Assembly: GCA_027491295.1 (NCBI GenBank)
Contig: JAIXWK010000002.1
Location: 246,032-310,031 of the forward strand
DNA length: 64,000 nucleotides
Reading direction: 5' to 3'
Source: Microbacteriaceae bacterium
Lineage (GTDB): Bacteria; Actinomycetota; Actinomycetes; Actinomycetales; Microbacteriaceae
The translations under genes and the position numbers were made by a program. Below, in pieces: positions 52,898-61,301 of the stretch. The stretch's first letter is position 1, and each line of letters starts with the position of its first letter. Below the pieces are notes generated by a model, which was not told where the DNA came from, did not search any database, and saw nothing but the letters and a program-made list of their open reading frames with translations.

Positions 52898-54179
52898 ACC
52901 AATCCAGCGGTGCTCGCAAAAGCTTGAGGCGCTTGGGTGTTCTACCCAGCGGTTCCAATTCCGCAAAAGGCTCACGGCTCTTGGTGGTTAGCAGCACCAG
53001 CAATACCCAGCTAATTTCAATCAGCAACCTGGATTCAGTCAAAGACTGGGCAGCGATAACTAGAAAACCAAAAAGTGGGAACAGATACAGCGGGTTGGTG
53101 TGGCGAACAGCCACTGCCCAAAGCCGGTTGAACCCCTGCATCATCAACCAGACCAAGAGCACCAAACCGGCGATGCCCAGCTGCAACCAAATATCCAAAA
53201 ATGCGTTGTGGGCCTGATACATCGGAACCTTGTTGATCACAATCAAGCCCTCGAAGGGTTCGACCCCCGGCACCCAGTAGCTAATCCAGCCCCAGCCCTC
53301 AAGCGGCTTCTCCCAAATCAGATTCAAAACCTCGCCCCAGATATAGAACCTGCCCGAGGCATCAGGGGAGCGACCGAGTAGGTCAAACAGCTCAGCCCGA
53401 TAGATCAAACCAAATACTGCAACGGCAACTAGAGCCCAGATGCCGTAGCCGTAGATTCGGTGACGCGTCGCCCGATCTCTTCCCTCAGAGAAAATTGCAA
53501 TCAGCGCTGCAAACGCAATTAGCGCAATCGCCAATGTCATGCCCGCGCTCTTGGCCAAAGCGGCCAGCAACACCGCCAGGATCAATGAGCTAAGCGGCAG
53601 GCTGCGCTTTTTGTGGGTAACGATGTATTCGACTAAGAACACCATGATGCCCAACACCGCGGTGAAGGCGAGCAGGTTGGCATTTCCCATGATGCCCTGG
53701 ATACGTTCACCGTCAAAGAGATTGCCCTGCGACCAAAGATAAGAAGCCGAAGGCGGCTCGTCGCCCTCGTAGTTTGGAAATATTGGCTTGATAGGGCCAA
53801 ATACCGCGGCCACCAGCTCGAAAAGCAGCGACGCCCCTAGAACAAATCTCAAGGTGTTAGCAAAGATGTTGAGTAGCTGCCGCCAACCGAATTGATTGGC
53901 TAGAAACAGCGCAAAGATCGTGGTTCCAATTTGAGCTGCCAGGGCAATCCCGGTGAAGCCGCGGTATTGACTCCAAATCAAACTCAACGCAATCAAAGCA
54001 AGCAGTAGCGCTAATGGCACCGGGACGCGCAGCAGCGTCTTACCGGGATTTCCGGCTAGCAAAGCAATCAGGGCGATAACTGCCCCAACACCAACGATGA
54101 CGGCCCAGCCACCCCAGCCAACGCTGTAGCGGACGGCATCGCCGGCCATGAGAATAAAAAGACCCGGGTAGGCAAGCAA
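52875..54179 (-). CDS. O-antigen ligase/polymerase-like (WaaL-type) membrane protein
   Basis: This protein of at least 434 residues has 10-12 membrane helices and one large extracytoplasmic loop between late helices (FDLLGRSPDASGRFYIWGEVLNLIWEKPLEGWGW, then AHNAFLDIWLQLGI), the Wzy_C/WaaL pattern of enzymes that join polysaccharide or glycan chains. The coordinates use the first canonical codon, TTG at 54179, which has no ribosome site. The frame stays open upstream to a strong AAAGGAGG (54263-54270) that is followed 5 nt later by an in-frame ATC at 54257, so the true protein is probably 26 residues longer. The glycan is unknown. Confidence 0.83.
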   Translation of the reverse strand: MLAYPGLFILMAGDAVRYSVGWGGWAVIVGVGAVIALIALLAGNPGKTLLRVPVPLALLLALIALSLIWSQYRGFTGIALAAQIGTTIFALFLANQFGWRQLLNIFANTLRFVLGASLLFELVAAVFGPIKPIFPNYEGDEPPSASYLWSQGNLFDGERIQGIMGNANLLAFTAVLGIMVFLVEYIVTHKKRSLPLSSLILAVLLAALAKSAGMTLAIALIAFAALIAIFSEGRDRATRHRIYGYGIWALVAVAVFGLIYRAELFDLLGRSPDASGRFYIWGEVLNLIWEKPLEGWGWISYWVPGVEPFEGLIVINKVPMYQAHNAFLDIWLQLGIAGLVLLVWLMMQGFNRLWAVAVRHTNPLYLFPLFGFLVIAAQSLTESRLLIEISWVLLVLLTTKSREPFAELEPLGRTPKRLKLLRAPLDWFKKRTSA

Positions 54180-54254
54180 AATGCCAAGTCGGTAGCGCTT
54201 AGCCCGGCCATCGAATGGAATTCGAATTGGCTGAGTAATAGGAATCGACGAGGT

Positions 54255-54270
54255 GATTGCTGCCTCCTTT
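54255..54270 (-). promoter_or_regulatory. Strong Shine-Dalgarno followed by an ATC codon (non-canonical start?)
   Basis: On the reverse strand AAAGGAGG (54263-54270) is followed by a 5-nt spacer and ATC (54255-54257), in frame with the O-antigen-ligase-like gene. No ATG, GTG or TTG occurs in any frame at suitable distance. The extended N terminus reads MTSSIPITQPIRIPFDGRAK if ATC initiates, a normal polar leader before the first membrane helix. Confidence 0.55.
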
Positions 54271-54288
54271 GGCTCCTAAAGAATACCT

Positions 54289-56409
54289 TTAGTGGCTAAG
54301 GCCCGCTTTTTCGTAGAGTCGCTTCATCCAGCGTGGTGCCCACCAGTTCAGCGAACCAAACAGGCGCATAAGTGCCGGCACCAGCAGAGCTCTCACAACG
54401 GTGGCATCCAACAGAATTGCAACCGCGATACCAAAACCGAGCATCTTCATGATGGAAACCCCGGAGGATGCGAACGCTCCGAAGGTGACTGCCAAGATAA
54501 ACGCTGCGGCAGTGATGATTCGCCCGGACCGCTGCAAACCATAGGCAACTGAGTTCACGGTGTTCATACCGGCATCATGCTGCTCCTTGATTCGCGAGAG
54601 CAAGAAGAGTTCATAGTCCATTGAAAGTCCGAAGGCCACCACACCGATCATCACCGTCGAGGACGTGTCAATGGTTCCGGTTACCGAATACTCACCTAAT
54701 AGCCACTGAAGATGGCCGTTTTGGAAGATCCAGGAGACCAGCCCCAGCGTCGCACCCAAGGACAGCACATTCAGCAGGATGGCCTTGAGCGGCAGAATCA
54801 CGCTGCCGGTAAAAAGGAATAGCAAAATCATCGTGCTGATGAATATCCACAGCGCGGCGATAGGCAATGCACCCTCGATGCCCTGCTGACTGTCGGTGTA
54901 GTAAGCAGACGAACCACCAACCAATACCTGATCCAGATCAGATCCCAAGGCTCTGATCTCAACGGTCTTGTCATAACCGGCTGGGCTTCTTGGCTCAACA
55001 TCCGAGATGGCAACAATGTGAGTCCAGTCGGTTACGGCATCACTTGGCATGACGTTTACGCGGACAATGTCTTCAACTTCAGAGAGGTCCTGAACATAGC
55101 GCTCAATTGCTGCGTCCGTGCCCTGAACCATAATCTCAACCGGGCTAGATTCCCTGCCCTCAAAGCGTTCTCTAAGCAGGTTCGAGGCAATCTGGGCCGG
55201 CGAATCAGCAGGCAAAACTCGGTCGTCCACCTGGCCGAAGGAGATGTTTGAGGACAGCGAGAACAGCGAGGCTAGGAACAGTAGCGATACGAATAGCACC
55301 GGTAGTGGCCTGCGCATGGTGAAGCGGGCGAGCTTCTCCCAGCCGCCCTTTTCCTTGGGTGCCAGATCGCGCTTGATAATGCGAAGGCTGTTGACCTTAT
55401 CGCCCATCAAGTTCAGTAGCGCCGGGACCGCGAGCGCCGCTCCAATGACCGCGATGATCACAACCGTAAAGCCCGCTAACGCGAAGGATTGTAGGAAGTA
55501 CTGCGGGAAGAATCCCATCGAAAGCATTACAACGGCAACAGTTAGTCCCGAGAACAGCACGGTCTTTCCGGCCGATGCGACGGTGTTGGTGACCGATTCA
55601 GGAACCGAGTTTCCCGCTGCCCGTTCCTCTCGGAAACGGTTCACCACCAAGAGGCTGTAGTCGATTCCAAGACCAAGTCCCAGGCCGGTAATCAGGTTTA
55701 GGGCAAAAATTGAAACATCGGTGAACTGGCTGGCTACATAGATCACAAAGAACGATCCGACAATTGCCAAGCCGCCCACCATCAGAGGTAGCGATGCGGC
55801 TGTTACCGAGCCAAAGACCAGAATTAGGAGGAACAGGACAACCGGAATCGCAATGGTCTCGGCCCTGATCAGATCGGCCTCGATGGTGTGGTTGATCTCT
55901 TTAGTGATGGCTTCAAAGCCGGCAAAGTGAACCTGTGCGCCCTGGTAATCACCGGTGTAGGTGTCAACCAGCTCCGCAACGATTGGGGCGTGTGGCACAG
56001 CGTTATCTAGGTCAACCAAGATGTAGATCAACTTGCCGTCCGTGGAGACCAAGGTTGATGGCATCCCCAGGGTGTAGTAGTTCAAAACCTCTTGGACGCC
56101 TTCGACATCGGCAAACTTGTTGGATAGCTCTTCAACTAGAGCAAAGTTCTCAAAACTGCCGTCGGCCTTTTGGGTGTCTGCGCGGGTTTCAAGATCAACC
56201 AAGACCACAACCTCTGCAGGGTCCTGGTCAAACTCGTCTCGCAGAATGTTGGCGACCTGTGTGGAGTCAGAGTTTGGATTGTCGTAACCGCCACCTTTTA
56301 GGTTGCCAAATGCCTGGAATCCCCAAACGCTGGATAGGACAATTAGGCCCACAAATCCAAATAGAAACAGCTTTGAGTGGGAGACAATGGCTTGGCCAAG
56401 ACGATGCAT
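54289..56409 (-). CDS. MMPL/RND-family membrane transporter
   Basis: This 706-residue protein has 11-12 membrane helices and two large extracytoplasmic loops (about residues 30-170 and 400-530). Motifs include LGLGLGIDYSLLVVNRFREE (first half) and VVAFGLSMDYELFLLSRIKEQ (second half), each with the Asp-Tyr pair that carries protons in MMPL proteins. Actinobacterial relatives export lipids, siderophores or wall precursors. AAAGG lies 6 nt before the ATG. The O-antigen-ligase-like gene follows 32 nt downstream. Confidence 0.92.
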   Translation of the reverse strand: MHRLGQAIVSHSKLFLFGFVGLIVLSSVWGFQAFGNLKGGGYDNPNSDSTQVANILRDEFDQDPAEVVVLVDLETRADTQKADGSFENFALVEELSNKFADVEGVQEVLNYYTLGMPSTLVSTDGKLIYILVDLDNAVPHAPIVAELVDTYTGDYQGAQVHFAGFEAITKEINHTIEADLIRAETIAIPVVLFLLILVFGSVTAASLPLMVGGLAIVGSFFVIYVASQFTDVSIFALNLITGLGLGLGIDYSLLVVNRFREERAAGNSVPESVTNTVASAGKTVLFSGLTVAVVMLSMGFFPQYFLQSFALAGFTVVIIAVIGAALAVPALLNLMGDKVNSLRIIKRDLAPKEKGGWEKLARFTMRRPLPVLFVSLLFLASLFSLSSNISFGQVDDRVLPADSPAQIASNLLRERFEGRESSPVEIMVQGTDAAIERYVQDLSEVEDIVRVNVMPSDAVTDWTHIVAISDVEPRSPAGYDKTVEIRALGSDLDQVLVGGSSAYYTDSQQGIEGALPIAALWIFISTMILLFLFTGSVILPLKAILLNVLSLGATLGLVSWIFQNGHLQWLLGEYSVTGTIDTSSTVMIGVVAFGLSMDYELFLLSRIKEQHDAGMNTVNSVAYGLQRSGRIITAAAFILAVTFGAFASSGVSIMKMLGFGIAVAILLDATVVRALLVPALMRLFGSLNWWAPRWMKRLYEKAGLSH

Positions 56410-56410
56410 T

Positions 56411-56439
56411 TATAACCTTTGATGAGTTCCAAAGTTATA
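56411..56439. repeat. Imperfect inverted repeat in the MMPL/esterase divergent region
   Basis: The arms TATAACCTTTG (56411-56421) and CAAAGTTATA (56430-56439) match except for one extra base. They cover the MMPL ribosome site and lie between the divergent starts, so they could be an operator for a TetR- or MarR-type repressor, or form a hairpin in the MMPL leader. No cognate regulator gene is adjacent. Confidence 0.45.
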
Positions 56440-56469
56440 CATTCGCATAATTAGTGAAATGATTCCTGA

Positions 56470-57591
56470 ATGGTCAGAAAACTCCAAGCCAGATCTATAG
56501 CTTTCTTCGTCATTTCAGGCATTGGCCTGATCACCGCGTGGGTATTCAATGGCCTCGCGGTCATGAACAACCAGGACTATCTCAAGGCCTGGTTTGGCAC
56601 CGCGGTGGACCTGGTGCTTTCAACCGACCTGTTGGTTGTGGCTGTGGCCGTGGCGATCTTCATGATCTACGAGGGTCAGCGCTTAGGCATGAAGCGAGTC
56701 TGGCTATACATCGCCCTGAGCGGTATCACCGCGATGGCCTTTACTTTCCCGCTGTTTCTAGCGATGCGCGATCGCAAGCTAATCGAGCAGCGCTTGGCAG
56801 GCGGCACTCTTGAGCGCTTTGATTTTGATGGCCACCGGGTCGAGGTTTGGGTGCCAAAAGACCTAAACCCAAAAACTCCACTGTTGGTAATACACGATGG
56901 TCGCAATATTTTTGATGAGCAGGATTCATCCACCGGTAAGACCTGGGAGGTAATCCCTGCGCTTCGCGATGAGGTTAGAAGCCCAGCACCAATAGTGGTT
57001 GCGGTCTGGGGGCAAAGCGATGACACCAGAATCAGAGAGCTTTCCCCGGAAAAGATTGTTCGTGACGACCTGGAGTTTTTCTGGCGTCACATGCCCGAGT
57101 CTTACCGAGCAACCGGCACCGAACCATTTGGTGATGCTTACGTCTCGCTACTAGCCGACGCGATTGTGCCGTTTGTTCTCGAGCGCTACGAAGTTGAGCA
57201 CTCGATTGACCGCACCGCCGTTATGGGTGCGAGCATGGGAGGTTTGATCTCGATGTATGCGCTTGGGCAAAGACCGGATGTCTTCGGAACTGCGATCTGC
57301 TTCTCGACCCACTGGATATTTGGCGAGGATCGAATGGTAAACGGCTTGGTGGCTCAGCTGCCAACACCGGGAGAACACAGGGTCTGGACCGACAGCGGCA
57401 CCATTGAGGTGGATCAGTACTACCCGCCATTTCACAAACTGGCAGAGCAGAAGCTAATTGAGAGGGGCTATGTCCCAGGAGATCAGCTAGTCACCAACAT
57501 CTACCCAAACACCGGTCACCACGAGAGTTACTGGGCTAGAAGGGTGGCAGATGCTCTGAACTGGTGGTTACGCTCTGGCCCCCGGACATAA
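56470..57591 (+). CDS. Esterase with N-terminal DUF2834-like membrane domain
   Basis: This 373-residue protein is a fusion. Residues 1-105 form three membrane helices resembling the DUF2834 module (VFNGLAVMNNQDYLKAWFGT). Residues 110-370 form an alpha/beta-hydrolase of the enterochelin-esterase/esterase-D type (PLLVIHDGRNIF, nucleophile S255 in GASMGG, H350/H351 in NTGHHESYW). The catalytic part is probably on one face of the membrane. It is divergent from the MMPL transporter; its own start lacks a clear ribosome site. The 3' end overlaps the helicase gene by 56 nt. Siderophore- or lipid-ester hydrolysis is speculative. Confidence 0.83.
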   Translation: MVRKLQARSIAFFVISGIGLITAWVFNGLAVMNNQDYLKAWFGTAVDLVLSTDLLVVAVAVAIFMIYEGQRLGMKRVWLYIALSGITAMAFTFPLFLAMRDRKLIEQRLAGGTLERFDFDGHRVEVWVPKDLNPKTPLLVIHDGRNIFDEQDSSTGKTWEVIPALRDEVRSPAPIVVAVWGQSDDTRIRELSPEKIVRDDLEFFWRHMPESYRATGTEPFGDAYVSLLADAIVPFVLERYEVEHSIDRTAVMGASMGGLISMYALGQRPDVFGTAICFSTHWIFGEDRMVNGLVAQLPTPGEHRVWTDSGTIEVDQYYPPFHKLAEQKLIERGYVPGDQLVTNIYPNTGHHESYWARRVADALNWWLRSGPRT

Positions 57592-58915
57592 ACCGAATCA
57601 CATCCTGATCCACCATCACATCAGCCATGGTTATGGCTCTTGTGAGGTAAAGGCCCTCTAGCGCGCGAACTCTGGAGAGAGCGACGTAGGTTTGACCAGG
57701 GGAAAACGCCCCGCGACCCATGTCAATCTGCACCTCGTCGTAGGTTTGACCTTGAGACTTGTGGATTGTCACCGCCCAAGCCAATCGCAGTGGAATCTGC
57801 TTGAACTCAGCCAAGGTAATCGGAACCAAGGTCTCTTTTAGCTTGCCGGAGGCCTCATCAAACTCTTCCTCGACCTCGTAGCGAATCTTTTCCCAAGTCG
57901 CTGGGCCAACATCAAACTGCTCGCCATCAACTTCGACGACCACAATGCCTGACTTTGGTAGATCAACCACGTGCCCGATGGTGCCATTGACCCAGCGCTT
58001 GATGGTGCCACCGGTCGGAGCCTTCATCATCGAGGAGTCATCGTTTTTGATAAACATCACCTGAGCCCCGACCTTGAGCTGCAGATCGGTCTCTGCCGGC
58101 AGCGTTCTGCCGAAGATCTTGGCGGCATCATCGGTGTAGCTAGCGCGGAAGTTCTTTGGTTCCTCGGCAATCAGGCTCATGCGCTGGGCGTTAACTTGGT
58201 TAACGGTGGCGTTGATTGTAGCTAGCTTGATCACATCGGCGTGTGGCGGGAACCTGTTTCCGGCCTGGTTTATGCGATTGAGCATCTCCTGGGTGACAGA
58301 TCCATCTCTAATCGCATTGAGAATCTCTTTGAACTCGGCATCTGACTGCCTGAATATCTCACCGAGTTCAAAACGCTCTAGGTCTGAGTTTCTCCAGACG
58401 TGAGCATCAAAGAACCAACCGGATTGGTAGTTCTCGGCCATGTATGCCCGCTCACTGGGGTCCTGCGGGGGCACTGGGGCTAATTGGTAAGGATCACCGA
58501 ACATCACCAACTGTGCGCCACCAAATGGCACACTGCGCTTTCCACGGGCAATTCGCAAGGCTCGGTCAATTGCATCCATCATGTCTGCCGAGACCATAGA
58601 CACCTCGTCGATGACCAACATGTCTAAAGCCTTCAGCACGTCTCTGGTGCGTCGATTTAGGTGCTTACCGATGTCGACCTCACCCAAGATCCCAAACGGG
58701 AAGGTGAAAAGCGAGTGGATGGTCACACCACCAACGTTTAGCGCTGCAACCCCGGTTGGCGCACAAACCGCAAAGCGCTTCTCGGAGTTGGCGGTTAGGT
58801 GAGAGAGCAGGGTCGATTTACCGGTTCCGGCGCGGCCGGTTACAAAGACGTGAGCATCGGTTTGCTCAATGTATTCAAATAGCGACTGCTGTTCGCCGGA
58901 TAGCTCAATGATCAT
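57536..58915 (-). CDS. PIF1/RecD-like superfamily 1B DNA helicase
   Basis: This 459-residue helicase has Walker A GRAGTGKST (27-35), CAPTGVAALN, Walker B VIDEVSM, GDPYQLAPV (motif III-type Gln), and the C-terminal TIHKSQGQTYDEV and YVALSRVRALEGLYL of motifs V-VI. It resembles actinobacterial and phage-related PIF1-like helicases that unwind DNA 5'-3' or resolve G-quadruplexes. It is the second gene after the CopD-CtaG fusion by orientation only: its own start overlaps that gene's stop (ATGA), so helicase is upstream and translationally coupled to it. Confidence 0.9.
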   Translation of the reverse strand: MIIELSGEQQSLFEYIEQTDAHVFVTGRAGTGKSTLLSHLTANSEKRFAVCAPTGVAALNVGGVTIHSLFTFPFGILGEVDIGKHLNRRTRDVLKALDMLVIDEVSMVSADMMDAIDRALRIARGKRSVPFGGAQLVMFGDPYQLAPVPPQDPSERAYMAENYQSGWFFDAHVWRNSDLERFELGEIFRQSDAEFKEILNAIRDGSVTQEMLNRINQAGNRFPPHADVIKLATINATVNQVNAQRMSLIAEEPKNFRASYTDDAAKIFGRTLPAETDLQLKVGAQVMFIKNDDSSMMKAPTGGTIKRWVNGTIGHVVDLPKSGIVVVEVDGEQFDVGPATWEKIRYEVEEEFDEASGKLKETLVPITLAEFKQIPLRLAWAVTIHKSQGQTYDEVQIDMGRGAFSPGQTYVALSRVRALEGLYLTRAITMADVMVDQDVIRFMSGGQSVTTSSEHLPPF

Positions 58916-60885
58916 CGGCGTTTGTCCTGTTTCTTTGCTCGCTCTTCGAGCATCTTGTTGTAATCCTCAACATCTTGGTTGCCACCGCGGTCAGATGCTC
59001 GATCTAGCCTGCGACGCTCTCGAACATCGCTCTGGTACCACTGGTAGACAACGACGAGGGTAATGATCAGGGTTGGAATCTCTCCCACGCCCCAGGCAAA
59101 TGCTCCGCCAACCGCTTGATCGGCAAGTGGGTCATCGCCCCAGGTTCGACCCATCGAGCCAAACCAGTCAGCAAGCAAAAGACTCTTCTCGTTCATAAGG
59201 CCTAAGCCAAAGAAGGCGTGGAAAGCCATGGTTCCGATTAGCAGCATCAGCTTCACCGGGAAAGGTGGCTTGTGTGGCTGGGGATCAACCCCCATTAGCG
59301 ACTGCACAAACAGGTAACCGGTAATCAAAAAATGCACGATCATCCACTGGTGCCCAAGGTGCTGCTCGGTGGCCCACCTAAATAGCGGCGTGTAGTAGAA
59401 CATCACCAACGACAGAGCAAAGTTGAGACCTGCAAACACCGGGTGGGAAATCAACCAGGCGTATGGAGTGTGAACCGCCCAAAGCGCCCACTCTCGCAAA
59501 CCCCTAGAGCCGTCGGTTCTAGGGGCTTGTGCTCTTGAAAGCAGTGTGACCGGAGCACCGGGCACCAGTAGCACCGGAATCAGCATGCTCAAGATCATGT
59601 GACCGACCATGTGAACCGAGAACAGATACTCCTGATAGGCATTTGGCGCTCCATTGGTGACATAAAGAAGCACCAACATACCTGCCACCCATGACAGAGT
59701 TCTCGCTACCGGCCACTTATCGCCTCGACTGTGCAGAATTCGTACGCCATTTAGGTAAAGCGCGATTGCAGTGAGCGAAACCGTAAGCCACAGGATGTCA
59801 ACATCCCAGACCGTAACCCAGGCAAGGTCGGTTAGTTCTGGCGGTAGCAGGTCCCCGGTCAGAATCTGAGCCGGGGTTAGCGCCTCGAACTGCTTTGGGT
59901 TTATTGGAGGAGCAGTCCTGGCAAGTGCGGTGGCAAGGCCAAGCGCAATTCCCATCACCGCAACCTCAATACCGACAACCCGGATAAAGCTCTTGGATCC
60001 GCTTTCGATGCTTCGAATCAAGCGAAGCCTGTGCCAAACGCCAAATAAACCGAGCAGAACCAAAACGGCAGCCTTTGCCAGCAACAGCAGCCCGTAGTTG
60101 GTTAGCAGGTCCGAAGGCTGATAGAGCCTAATGAATCCGCCGGTTAGACCAGAGATGGCAACAAAGATGAAGGCGAAGAGTGCCAGGGTTGAGTATCGCT
60201 TGATTAGCGCCAAGCGCTTTTGGGAATCGTCGAAGTAGATCGAATAGAGCGCAACCAAGCCACCGACCCAGACCGAGATGCCGACCAGGTGCATAAGCAT
60301 CGAGTTCACCGCAACCGCGTGACCGATGTCACTTGATGCGTGACCTGATTCGGCAAGTGGGTAAAGCCCAGCAATAGCAATGGCCGCGTTGACCGCGATC
60401 ATCCGACCCGAGGGGAACATGATGGTGCTCAGGCTGACAACAAAGGCGAAGCCCAGGTTCCAAGCCAGCAGTGTTCCGAGCTCAATCTCGCTGGCGAATA
60501 GCCACAGCCCCTGAGAGAACTCGGGTCCGTAGCTGATTGTGATACCAGCTGCAGATAGGTAGGTCATCACAAAGTAGCTGGCTGCGGACAGCAGCCAGAT
60601 AGCCGCTGACCAAGAGGCCAGGGGTTGTAGCCTGCGCTGCTGCTCGGGATTGGCTGCAAAGGCGGAGAAGACTAGAGAGCCGATGGTGATAGTCATGCTG
60701 AAGTTCATAATCAGCTTCACAATGGGTGTTCCCCAACGAACCACGGCACCTGGGTCCGAGAATTGACCAGGCAGAGCGCTCTGGGTCAGGACGACCGCAA
60801 TCAACACTGTAATTACAGCGGTCAGGGAGGCTGCGGCAAGAACTTGCAAAGATCTGCGGGCAATACTCGTTGATTTATCGCTCAC
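58912..60885 (-). CDS. CopD-CtaG fusion: copper transport and cytochrome oxidase assembly membrane protein
   Basis: This 657-residue protein has about 15 membrane helices. The N-terminal half is a CopD-like domain (HLVGISVWVGGLVALY); the C-terminal half is a CtaG/caa3-assembly-like domain (FSVHMVGHMILSMLIPVLLVPGAP, GYLFVQSLMGVDPQP, MAFHAFFGLGLMNEK) with several membrane His/Met residues that may bind copper. It probably imports or delivers copper for cytochrome c oxidase. The tail is charged and cytosolic. A TAGGGT 6 nt before the GTG suggests a leaderless transcript, even though the helicase gene overlaps its other end. Confidence 0.9.
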   Translation of the reverse strand: MSDKSTSIARRSLQVLAAASLTAVITVLIAVVLTQSALPGQFSDPGAVVRWGTPIVKLIMNFSMTITIGSLVFSAFAANPEQQRRLQPLASWSAAIWLLSAASYFVMTYLSAAGITISYGPEFSQGLWLFASEIELGTLLAWNLGFAFVVSLSTIMFPSGRMIAVNAAIAIAGLYPLAESGHASSDIGHAVAVNSMLMHLVGISVWVGGLVALYSIYFDDSQKRLALIKRYSTLALFAFIFVAISGLTGGFIRLYQPSDLLTNYGLLLLAKAAVLVLLGLFGVWHRLRLIRSIESGSKSFIRVVGIEVAVMGIALGLATALARTAPPINPKQFEALTPAQILTGDLLPPELTDLAWVTVWDVDILWLTVSLTAIALYLNGVRILHSRGDKWPVARTLSWVAGMLVLLYVTNGAPNAYQEYLFSVHMVGHMILSMLIPVLLVPGAPVTLLSRAQAPRTDGSRGLREWALWAVHTPYAWLISHPVFAGLNFALSLVMFYYTPLFRWATEQHLGHQWMIVHFLITGYLFVQSLMGVDPQPHKPPFPVKLMLLIGTMAFHAFFGLGLMNEKSLLLADWFGSMGRTWGDDPLADQAVGGAFAWGVGEIPTLIITLVVVYQWYQSDVRERRRLDRASDRGGNQDVEDYNKMLEERAKKQDKRR

Positions 60886-60891
60886 CTAACA

Positions 60892-60897
60892 ACCCTA
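60892..60897 (-). promoter_or_regulatory. -10 box TAGGGT, leaderless layout, CopD-CtaG gene
   Basis: TAGGGT on the reverse strand is followed by 6 nt and the GTG at 60885. The HU terminator lies just upstream, which makes an independent promoter here more likely. Confidence 0.55.
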
Positions 60898-60906
60898 AAC
60901 CTTGAG

Positions 60907-60942
60907 AATAGGAAAGCGGCGCCGGGTAAACCCGAGCGCCGC
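60907..60942 (-). terminator. Terminator hairpin of the HU gene
   Basis: On the reverse strand an 11-bp GC-rich stem (GCGGCGC-CGGG paired with CCCG-GCGCCGC, one bulged T, TTTA loop) is followed by TTTCCTATT. It lies 19 nt after the HU stop codon and ends before the CopD-CtaG promoter. Confidence 0.75.
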
Positions 60943-60961
60943 CTTCGAAGGTTTTTGCTAA

Positions 60962-61234
60962 TTACTTAACTGCAGCCTTTAGCTTGCTACCTGCAGATAC
61001 CTTTACGGTGTTTGCGGCAGCGATCTGGATGGTTGCGCCAGTCTGAGGGTTGCGGCCAGCGCGTGCTGCACGGCGACCCTTGTCAACGCTTAGGTAACCA
61101 GGAATGGTGACCTTGTCACCCTTCTTGATTGATGCACCAATGGTCTCAAACATTGCGTCGATAACGCGGCCTACGGCTGCCTGAGACTCACCAGTGTGCT
61201 TTGCAACTGCTGCTACGAGCTCGCTCTTGTTCAT
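60962..61234 (-). CDS. HU-family DNA-binding protein
   Basis: This 90-residue histone-like protein begins MNKSELVAAVAKHTGES, contains the IPGYLSVDKGRRAARAGRNPQTG beta-arm region (GRNPQTG is the family signature), and ends in a short Lys/Ala tail without the long basic extension of mycobacterial HupB. It bends and compacts DNA as a dimer. The ATG at 61234 has AGGAGG five bases upstream; a longer in-frame start is unlikely. A promoter and a terminator frame it as a single-gene unit. Confidence 0.96.
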   Translation of the reverse strand: MNKSELVAAVAKHTGESQAAVGRVIDAMFETIGASIKKGDKVTIPGYLSVDKGRRAARAGRNPQTGATIQIAAANTVKVSAGSKLKAAVK

Positions 61235-61274
61235 AATGTCCTCCTGGACGTTGTGGGACAGGATTGTCGGATTC

Positions 61275-61301
61275 AACCTAATGCCCTAAATCCCTTGTCA
61301 A
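61275..61301 (-). promoter_or_regulatory. Promoter of the HU gene
   Basis: On the reverse strand TTGACA (61296-61301) and TAGGTT (61275-61280) are separated by 15 bp, giving a leader of about 34 nt with the AGGAGG site. The -35 is a perfect consensus match; the spacer is short. Confidence 0.5.

Noticed and set aside
58912-60885. Reading the CopD-CtaG length as an assembly error joining two genes
   Set aside because: The frame is continuous with normal codon use, and fused CopD-CtaG proteins are known in actinobacteria.
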